NCBI GenBank assembly: GCA_934229275.1
Contig: CAKQDN010000051.1
Coordinates: 1-8,543, forward strand
Direction of reading: 5' to 3'
Length of the DNA stretch: 8,543 nt
Origin: an uncultured Clostridia bacterium
Lineage (GTDB): Bacteria > Bacillota > Clostridia > Christensenellales > Pumilibacteraceae
Shown here: positions 1 to 6,025 of the stretch, piece after piece
Layout of the letters: every line of letters begins with the position of its first letter
Numbering within the stretch: the first letter of the stretch is position 1
Translations under genes and position numbers: made by a program
Notes under the pieces: generated by a model
Told to the model about the DNA's origin: nothing
Seen by the model: the letters and a program-made list of their open reading frames with translations, nothing else
The model's database searches: none

Positions 1-657
1 ATAAGCGATGCAATGTTGCTTCTTGCAAACGCGTCTGCTACGGCAAGCGCATCTTCAACTGCCTTTACTCTCTTTTCAATGTTTTCTTTGTTGGTTCCTA
101 CAGTAGTAGTCAAATCGTCAATCGACTGTTGAAGTTCCGAACGCACGCTTTCGATTTTATCCGACAATTCAGTTTTTGCCGCCGTAAGAGAATCTTCGAG
201 CGCTTTTATTCTCGCTTCAAGTTCGGAATCTTTTTCAATAAGCGATGCAATGTTGCTTCTTGCAAACGCGTCTGCTACGGCAAGCGCATCTTCAACTGCC
301 TTTACTCTCTTTTCGATGTTTTCTTTGTTGGTTCCTACAGTAGTAGTCAAGTCGTCAATCGACTGTTGAAGTTCCGAACGTACGCCTTCGATTTTTTCCG
401 ACAATTCCGTTTTTGCCGCCGTAAGAGAATCTTCGAGTGCTTTTATTCTCTTTTCGAGTTCGGTGTCTTTTTCAATAAGCGATGCGATGTTGCTTCGTGC
501 AAACGCATCCGCTACGGCAAGCGCGTCTTCAACCGCTTTTACTTTCTTTTCGCTTGCTTCTTTGTTGCCGCCGACAGTGGTCGTAAGGTCGTCAATCGAC
601 TGCTGAAGTTCCGAACGCACGCTTTCGATTTTTCCCGACAATTCCGTTTTTGCAGCG
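1..657 (-). repeat. 79-residue (237-bp) tandem repeats encoding coiled coil
   Basis: Three copies lie in register at a spacing of exactly 237 bp: the copy at the left edge (about 1-237), 238-474, and a partial third (475 to about 657) that loses similarity near 657. Copies 1 and 2 differ at about 12 of 237 positions by eye, and their first 70 or so bases are identical; copy 3 is more diverged. Each unit encodes an amphipathic segment with TAAKTELS, RSELQQSIDDLTTTVG, EDALAVADAFARSNIASL and a KALED ending. The unit length is a multiple of three, so copy gain or loss keeps the reading frame. The array continues past position 1. Confidence 0.93.
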
Positions 658-3600
658 GATATAAGATTGGTGAGTTTTTCCGCTTCTTCCACAAGTTCGG
701 TATGCGTGACGTAGGTATCGCCGAGCGAATTGATGGCATCCTGAGCCGCCTTTAATGCTTCACCGAATTCATTCAATCTATCGGACAGATCGCCGTCGGC
801 GGTTTTAAGCGACTCGATCTCGCTTGCAAGCGTTTCGTTCTTTGCTTTTATCGCTTCGATCTGCGACGTCGGCGATTCGCCTTCGAGTTCCCAGACTGCG
901 TATAACGACAGGCCGCCCTCACGCATTTCGACGGAACTAATCGTGAATCGATCTCCTTCGTACGGGAAATCAACCGCTTTTTTGTTGGGGTCGAAACTCC
1001 AACCGCAGAAAACGTAGCCTTCGCGCTCGGGAATCATATCGGCGAAAAATACCGTATCGCCGACAAAATACAAGTTGACGTCAACGGGAGCGTTGCTGCC
1101 GCCGTTTGCATTATAAATTACCGAATACGTTTGATTTTCGGCAAACACCGCGTAGACGTACACTTGTTCGCCGTCCGTCTGAGCAAGCGGCGCGGTGATG
1201 TTCTGCTCGTCGGTATACGAAACCGTAAGTCCCGAAGGCGCGGTTGACCAGCCGACAAAGCGATAGCCTGCTTTTGCCGTTATTCCGAGCGATGCGGCGG
1301 AAGTCAGAGTGAAAGATTTATCGTATACCGCGCTGCTTGTTCCCGCTTCTTTTTGACCGTCAATATAAACGACCGTATAAGAAACAGGCGTCCAGTGCGG
1401 ATAAAGCGTGAGCGTGCGAACGTTTTTATCCCACGCGCCGCTTATCGCGACGTTTAATTCCGCGTCGAATACGAGTTCGCCGAGTCCTTCGCGCCGAGTG
1501 CGGTAACCGTTAAAGATATAACCGGTACGAGAGGGAACTGCAAGACCGTCCGAGGTCAGTTCTTCGCCGTACGCAACCGAAATCGGAGATGCGATTTCTA
1601 TGCCGTCGTCCGAGCGGAAAGAGATTTCGGTTACCGTTTGTTCCCACACGGCATAGAGAGTTACGTTGCCGTTGTTCTGCTCACAGAGGTCGGAAACCGA
1701 AACGCCGTCGCCGTAGACGACTTCGCCGTCTGCCGAAAGTGCCCAGCCGAGGAACGTGTGACCGATTTTTTCGAACGAATTGACTCTCAGCGCGGCTTCG
1801 GTTCCGTACGAGAATCCGGAAGCGTTCATATCGCCCGTTCCGCCGCTTGCGTCGTACGATACGGTGTAGACGTTTGCCTGCCATACCGCGTACAGCACGA
1901 CGTCCTCGCTTTTAAGATCCAGCGCGGCACCGGAGTTATATTCCACGTCGATAGCGTATTCGCGCGTTGACCAGCCGAGGAACGAATAACCGATTCTCGC
2001 GGGTTCGGCATCGGATATAAGCGCGGTGGCTCCCGCGTTATAAGCGGTGTTGTCCGTCGGAGCATTCGCGCCTCCGTTCGGAGAGTAGATGACGGAAATC
2101 TTCGAGCCGTCGGCGATGAAAATATGTGCGTTGCCCGTAAGAGAGAAACTATACGAGCCGTTTGCGTCCTCTTCTTTTCGGATTCCGTCCACATATACTT
2201 TCGGCTGCGCGCCGGTTACTTGGAAGGTGACCGTTTCGCCGTAGCCGTAACTATTTTTAAGTCCCGTTACCGAGTATCCGCTTGGTGCGTAGAACGTGAC
2301 GACGTATCTCTCTTTTTCCCACACGGCGTAAAGCACGGTGTCGGAATCGGGCATTATAAGTTCGTCACCGGCAACGTACGAAGCAGTCGCCGCGTTTTTG
2401 TCGGTGCTCCACCCTGCGAACGAGTAGCCCTTGTATTTCGGCGCGGAAGACGTGATTACAACCTTATTGCCTGCCGCGGGATAGGTTTTTTCGACAGGAA
2501 GCGTGAATTTGCCGCCGTTTGCGTCGTATATAAGCGACGGATTGTGCTTCCATACGGCGTAAAGCGTGACGACCGAGTTGCCCATTATTAACTCTCCGCC
2601 GGGTAGATATTTTGCCGCGGTTGCGGTTACGTCCTCCGCCCAGCCGAGGAACGTATAATTTTTGCGCGTGGGAACGAGCGTGCTTAAAGTGAGCGATTCG
2701 CCCTCGTATACCTGTTCGGTTGCGGGCGCACCGCTGCCGCCGTTCGAATCGAAATTGACGGTATAGAGCGATTTTTCAGCCCACGCGGCGTGCAGCGTTA
2801 CAGTTTCGCCCTCGACTCCGGCAAGTCCGGTGCTGTAATCGGTGTTTGCAAAGTACATTGCCCAGTTCTGATTATCGTAAATATTCCAGCCGACGAAATT
2901 ATAGTGTTCGCGGTTTATTCGAACGTCTTCCGCCGAGGGCAGCCTCATACTGCCGTAAACGACGTTTTTGAGCACTCCGACGTATTTTCCTTCGCTGTAC
3001 AACTCTATGTTATAGCGAACGGGCGTCCAGTAGGCGTAAAGTTTTAGGTTGCCGACCGTTTTATAAGTCGCGACTGTCGCGTTTCCTTCGGAATCGTAGT
3101 ATTTCGTACCTGCTCCGTCGGGTTTCGTGAAATATCCTCCGAAATTGTAGCCCCTGCGAGTGGGCGGCTGAACTGTCGGAAGCGCGCCGTCATACCGGAC
3201 GGTTATGCTTTCGGCAAAACTGCCGCCTGCCGTGTCGAACGAAAGCGTGTATTCTTTTGACTGCCATACGGCGTACAAATTTACGAGCGCGCCTTTTTCG
3301 GTGGCAAGATTTTTTACGGTTGCGCCGTCGGAAAAATCAACGGACGTCGAGTTTTTAGCGAGCGACCAGCCGAGGAATGTCCAGCCGGTGAGACCGTAGC
3401 CGTTTTTATTAAGCGATTTTGCCGAATCGTAAGTGTGCGACGAGTCGGTCGTTTTACCGGTTACGGAGCCGCTTGCGGACGACGGTTTGTTCGGGTTATA
3501 CCGTACCGTATACGAGTTTGCGACCCAATGCGCGTATAAAACAATAGGTTCGAAAAAGTCGCAGGTGTTCGCGCTTTTGCCGAGCGCGTCGTAATACTTC

Positions 3601-5051
3601 TTTCCCTTTCCGTTTGCCTGCGTGTAATAGCCGGTGAAAGTATATCCGGTAAGCGACGGAATTTTGATTATATGCATTGCCGAATCGTAGTTTGCGGTTA
3701 TGCTCATCGTTCCGCCCGTTCCGCCGCGGCGGTCGAACGTGACGGTTGTCATTTTTGCCACGCCGTTCGCCGTAACGGTTATATCGCCGCTTATGTACTT
3801 GCCTTTGACGGTTATTACGCCGGTGGTTTTGTTATACATATAACCGGCAGAGGCAATAGCGGCTCCCCCGACCTTAACTTCTATCGAATCGGGCAAATCG
3901 TAACCCGTGTCCGCTTTAAGAGTCGCGGTGTAATCGGTATTATAGGTTGCCTCGCTTTTACCGGTGAAAGTAAGTTTTTTCAGCGAAGCGGTGACGTTCA
4001 TGGTTTTGTAGTATTTAACGGTTTTCGACGGAAGCGCAGGACACCGATAGGAATAAGAGTTTCCGCCTTCGTCCTTGACGCTAAGCCCGGATACTTTGCC
4101 GAAAGTCAGCGTGCCGCTTTTTGCAAGTTTCGGCAAGACGAACGTATAACAAACTTTACCCTTTCCGTTTTCGGTAATAAGCGAAGGCGTTACCGTTGCG
4201 TCGATCTCGTCGTCATCCAATTTGATCGTTGCCGTTCCGAAGGACTCGACGCTTATTTTTTCGTCGAATTCGACGTAGTATTTTACGGTGTCGCCGGCAA
4301 GAGCGATATTGTTCGTAACGTCCGTGATTTTGCTTTTATCGAGCGTTTCGTTTTCCGATTTCGGTGCGGTTTCATCCCAGAGCGAACAATGAAGTTCGCC
4401 GATAAACGGACGAGCGGCAAGCGAGCCCCAGTTGGAAACGTAATATCTCATCGACGCGGTATTTTTCGGCACAATGTATCCGCCTGCAATATTCAAAGGC
4501 TGAGCGCTTTTTTCCGCTTTCGTTTTTATACTTTTACAATCGATTTGCTCTCCTTTTTCGTCATAGAAAAATACCTGCAACGATATATAATGCGTAGCCG
4601 CCGTCTGTTTGTAGTACCTCGCCCACGCATGGACTTTTAAGTCGCCTTTATCGGCTTTTACTCTATCCGCTTCGGAGAGCGTAATCGGATACCATACGCC
4701 CTTAGTATAATCCTTCAGTCCTATATCGGAAGAATCTTTTAGTCCCTGAATTCCCCATCCGTATTCCTCCGTGTCGAGATTTGCATCTTTATACCACACG
4801 GCATTGCTGTTTATCTGCGCGCTGTTTTCACCGAGATTCCAGCCCTGATCCACAAGCGAACCTTTACCTATGGTTATAAGGTTACCGGTTGTAACAATAC
4901 CCGACCATTCGTCCGAAGTGTCCGTTCCCTTGTTGCTTCTCGATGCGTATGCCGTTTCGGGCGTGACGCCGCCGTAAATCGGCAAAAACGCCGCAACAAG
5001 CATAAGCACTACAATAATCAGCACCTTTATACTCTTTTTTCGTATCGTCAT
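1..5051 (-). CDS. Large secreted modular surface protein with InlB-type repeats and coiled-coil repeats (3' end outside window)
   Basis: The frame is open for 1683 codons from ATG at 5051-5049 to the left edge, with no stop seen; the C-terminus is missing. Residues 1-36 are a signal peptide: basic RKKSIK, a hydrophobic core, and likely cleavage after AYA (36/37). Residues about 37-230 are an unassigned, probably beta-rich domain, 231-350 look Ig-like, and 350-432 are a beta domain of a type common in Bacillota surface proteins. Residues 433-1387 hold eleven InlB B-type repeats (Listeria-Bacteroides/Flg_new type), each with GY-x-F-x-G(W/Y) and usually ending in LYAVW, plus one divergent domain at 912-984. 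Residues 1388 onward are charged, Ala/Glu/Lys-rich coiled coil with 79-residue repeats. The role is inferred as cell-surface display or adhesion. No anchor is visible because the C-terminus is cut off. It is transcribed divergently from the two-component operon. Start choice rests on the ribosome binding site and signal peptide. Confidence 0.9.
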   Translation of the reverse strand, partial: MTIRKKSIKVLIIVVLMLVAAFLPIYGGVTPETAYASRSNKGTDTSDEWSGIVTTGNLITIGKGSLVDQGWNLGENSAQINSNAVWYKDANLDTEEYGWGIQGLKDSSDIGLKDYTKGVWYPITLSEADRVKADKGDLKVHAWARYYKQTAATHYISLQVFFYDEKGEQIDCKSIKTKAEKSAQPLNIAGGYIVPKNTASMRYYVSNWGSLAARPFIGELHCSLWDETAPKSENETLDKSKITDVTNNIALAGDTVKYYVEFDEKISVESFGTATIKLDDDEIDATVTPSLITENGKGKVCYTFVLPKLAKSGTLTFGKVSGLSVKDEGGNSYSYRCPALPSKTVKYYKTMNVTASLKKLTFTGKSEATYNTDYTATLKADTGYDLPDSIEVKVGGAAIASAGYMYNKTTGVITVKGKYISGDITVTANGVAKMTTVTFDRRGGTGGTMSITANYDSAMHIIKIPSLTGYTFTGYYTQANGKGKKYYDALGKSANTCDFFEPIVLYAHWVANSYTVRYNPNKPSSASGSVTGKTTDSSHTYDSAKSLNKNGYGLTGWTFLGWSLAKNSTSVDFSDGATVKNLATEKGALVNLYAVWQSKEYTLSFDTAGGSFAESITVRYDGALPTVQPPTRRGYNFGGYFTKPDGAGTKYYDSEGNATVATYKTVGNLKLYAYWTPVRYNIELYSEGKYVGVLKNVVYGSMRLPSAEDVRINREHYNFVGWNIYDNQNWAMYFANTDYSTGLAGVEGETVTLHAAWAEKSLYTVNFDSNGGSGAPATEQVYEGESLTLSTLVPTRKNYTFLGWAEDVTATAAKYLPGGELIMGNSVVTLYAVWKHNPSLIYDANGGKFTLPVEKTYPAAGNKVVITSSAPKYKGYSFAGWSTDKNAATASYVAGDELIMPDSDTVLYAVWEKERYVVTFYAPSGYSVTGLKNSYGYGETVTFQVTGAQPKVYVDGIRKEEDANGSYSFSLTGNAHIFIADGSKISVIYSPNGGANAPTDNTAYNAGATALISDAEPARIGYSFLGWSTREYAIDVEYNSGAALDLKSEDVVLYAVWQANVYTVSYDASGGTGDMNASGFSYGTEAALRVNSFEKIGHTFLGWALSADGEVVYGDGVSVSDLCEQNNGNVTLYAVWEQTVTEISFRSDDGIEIASPISVAYGEELTSDGLAVPSRTGYIFNGYRTRREGLGELVFDAELNVAISGAWDKNVRTLTLYPHWTPVSYTVVYIDGQKEAGTSSAVYDKSFTLTSAASLGITAKAGYRFVGWSTAPSGLTVSYTDEQNITAPLAQTDGEQVYVYAVFAENQTYSVIYNANGGSNAPVDVNLYFVGDTVFFADMIPEREGYVFCGWSFDPNKKAVDFPYEGDRFTISSVEMREGGLSLYAVWELEGESPTSQIEAIKAKNETLASEIESLKTADGDLSDRLNEFGEALKAAQDAINSLGDTYVTHTELVEEAEKLTNLISAAKTELSGKIESVRSELQQSIDDLTTTVGGNKEASEKKVKAVEDALAVADAFARSNIASLIEKDTELEKRIKALEDSLTAAKTELSEKIEGVRSELQQSIDDLTTTVGTNKENIEKRVKAVEDALAVADAFARSNIASLIEKDSELEARIKALEDSLTAAKTELSDKIESVRSELQQSIDDLTTTVGTNKENIEKRVKAVEDALAVADAFARSNIASL
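891..3755 (-). repeat. Array of eleven InlB-type B-repeats plus one divergent domain
   Basis: Units in protein order, by plus-strand position: 3525-3755, 3264-3524, 3027-3263, 2781-3026, 2550-2780, 2319-2549, then a divergent domain at 2100-2318, then 1881-2099, 1644-1880, 1392-1643, 1143-1391 and 891-1142. Each InlB unit is 73-87 residues. Typical units open with a (Y/F)-x-(A/S)-x-GG strand, carry GY-x-F-x-GW or GY in the middle, and close with LYAVW or a variant (LYAHW, LHAAW, LYPHW, VYAVF). The DNA copies are strongly diverged, unlike the coiled-coil repeats, so this array is older. InlB B-repeats are small beta-grasp-like folds found in Listeria internalins and many Bacillota surface proteins, where they act as spacers or interaction modules. 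Confidence 0.9.
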
Positions 5052-5059
5052 AGAATTAC

Positions 5060-5068
5060 TCTCCTTTT
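5060..5068 (-). promoter_or_regulatory. Strong ribosome binding site of the surface-protein gene
   Basis: On the minus strand the sequence AAAAGGAGA lies 8 nt before ATG at 5051. This near-perfect Shine-Dalgarno match fixes the start codon, and the signal peptide begins directly at that methionine. Confidence 0.85.
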
Positions 5069-5115
5069 CCGCTTTTCGCAGAATCCTGTCGTTTTTACGC
5101 AAAATCTTTTAATAT

Positions 5116-5126
5116 ATTGTATCATA
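5116..5126 (-). promoter_or_regulatory. Extended -10 promoter of the surface-protein gene
   Basis: Read on the minus strand, TATGATACAAT contains the -10 hexamer TACAAT (5121-5116) preceded by a TRTGN extended -10 element. The predicted transcript would start near 5109 and have a leader of about 58 nt. The hexamer at the expected -35 distance is TTTATT, a poor match to TTGACA. The promoter therefore probably relies on the extended -10, on an activator, or on both. Confidence 0.6.
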
Positions 5127-5157
5127 TACGCGCCGCGGAATAAAGAAAGCAGCCCGT

Positions 5158-5186
5158 TTTACACAGAACCTTAACAAATCTTTACA
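5158..5186. promoter_or_regulatory. Candidate OmpR/PhoP-type binding site: TT(A/T)ACA direct repeats
   Basis: Three like-oriented hexamers are visible on the plus strand: TTTACA at 5158, TTAACA at 5171 and TTTACA at 5181. The last two are 10 bp apart, about one helical turn. OmpR/PhoB-family regulators bind direct repeats of this kind, and the Bacillus PhoP box consists of TT(A/C/T)ACA repeats spaced about 11 bp apart. The site lies roughly 50-77 bp upstream of the predicted start of the surface-protein transcript and about 32 bp upstream of the -35 of the regulator operon. It could serve either promoter. Which protein binds is inference. Confidence 0.4.
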
Positions 5187-5217
5187 GGTCGCTTTTTATT
5201 AAACGGCGCTCGGTTGA

Positions 5218-5246
5218 TTGCATAGTACGAAAATATCTGATATAAT
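5218..5246 (+). promoter_or_regulatory. SigA-type promoter of the two-component operon
   Basis: TTGCAT (5218-5223) and a perfect TATAAT (5241-5246) are separated by 17 bp, the optimal spacing. The transcript would start near 5253, leaving a 5' leader of about 92 nt before the ATG at 5345. Confidence 0.7.
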
Positions 5247-5273
5247 ATAGTCGGTATTTTATTGCTTACGGCA

Positions 5274-5291
5274 CGAAAAAGCACGTTTTCG
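5274..5291 (+). promoter_or_regulatory. Possible small hairpin in the 5' leader of the regulator operon
   Basis: CGAAAA (5274-5279) can pair with TTTTCG (5286-5291) across a 6-nt loop, and a T-rich stretch follows. The stem is short and AT-rich. It might weakly attenuate transcription, but chance is just as likely. Confidence 0.2.
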
Positions 5292-5344
5292 CTTTTATAT
5301 TTTAAGCCGGGCGAATTTACTCATTTTAAAAACCGGAAAAACAT

Positions 5345-6025
5345 ATGAATTATAAAGTTTGCGACAGAAAACTGCTGTTCGTCGAGGACGACGAAAAACT
5401 GAAAAACGAAATGATGGCGTATTTTTCACCCGAAAACGCCGTATTCACCGCATCGGACGTGGACGAGGCGACTTCTTTTCTTATGCAATCGGGTGATTTC
5501 GACGCGGTTATATTAGACCTCGTGCTAAAAAACAGCATGGGTCTCGACCTATTTAAAGCGTTCCCTGCTTTGCCGCCGGTGATTATTCTATCCTCTCTCG
5601 ACGGCGAGGACACCGTTATCGACGGCTTAACTTCCGGCGCGGCTGATTATGTTGTAAAGCCGTGCTCGATGCGCCTACTCGAAACGCACGTCGCCATGCG
5701 GCTTCTACCGAAGTCCGACGCGGTGGAAACGTTCGGGAATTTTTCGGTGAACGCCAACACGAGAACGGTTAAATATAGAAACACGTCCGTTTCTCTCACT
5801 CCGTCCGAATTCAACATTCTGTTCTTTCTCGTAAAGCACCGCGGAGAGTATTTTACAGCCGACCGCATATACGAAGAGATCTGGTGCGCGCCCAGTCTGC
5901 ACACGACCACTATACGCGCGCATTTATCGTCGTTACGCAGAAAAATGAAGTCCGCAGCGCCGTCGGCAGACGTTATTCACACCGAATTCAACAAGGGGTA
6001 TTGCTTCACGGGGGAAAACTTATGA
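5345..6025 (+). CDS. OmpR-family response regulator
   Basis: This 226-residue cytoplasmic protein has the full length and layout of OmpR/PhoB-family regulators. Residues about 9-118 form the receiver domain, with the acidic cluster E14-D15-D16, the phosphoacceptor D58 in VILDLVL, the switch residue S83 and the conserved lysine K105 in the VVKP motif. Residues about 128-225 form the winged-helix DNA-binding domain, with LTPSEFNILFFLVKHRG, the recognition-helix region TTTIRAHLSSLRRKM and the closing hairpin HTEFNKGYCF. All expected functional residues are present. The start codon is preceded by only a weak GGAAAA (5335-5340); no better start in frame fits the family. The stop codon overlaps the start of the kinase gene (ATGA), so the two are co-transcribed and translationally coupled, and the kinase is the expected partner. 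It may bind the direct repeats at 5158-5186. The exact subfamily cannot be named. Confidence 0.95.
   Translation: MNYKVCDRKLLFVEDDEKLKNEMMAYFSPENAVFTASDVDEATSFLMQSGDFDAVILDLVLKNSMGLDLFKAFPALPPVIILSSLDGEDTVIDGLTSGAADYVVKPCSMRLLETHVAMRLLPKSDAVETFGNFSVNANTRTVKYRNTSVSLTPSEFNILFFLVKHRGEYFTADRIYEEIWCAPSLHTTTIRAHLSSLRRKMKSAAPSADVIHTEFNKGYCFTGENL

Noticed and set aside
129..755. 208-codon plus-strand frame with an internal repeat
   Set aside because: Its repetition only mirrors the 237-bp coiled-coil repeats coded on the minus strand. The product is rich in Phe, Arg and Cys, unlike a real protein of this genome.
3672..4640. 322-codon open frame on the plus strand
   Set aside because: It is exactly codon-antisense to the surface-protein gene, whose signal peptide, domains and ribosome binding site are clear. 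Its openness comes from the codon bias of the minus-strand gene; the translated product is Arg/Phe/Cys-rich and has no recognisable domain.
5213..5246. TTGATT (5214-5219) as the -35 for the regulator operon
   Set aside because: It would leave a 21-bp spacer to TATAAT. TTGCAT at 5218-5223 gives the optimal 17 bp.
5884..6021. Longer start for the kinase (46 extra residues)
   Set aside because: The extension lies wholly inside the regulator's coding sequence and would place an Arg/His-rich tail before the membrane anchor. ATG 6022 has a good ribosome binding site and the classic ATGA overlap.
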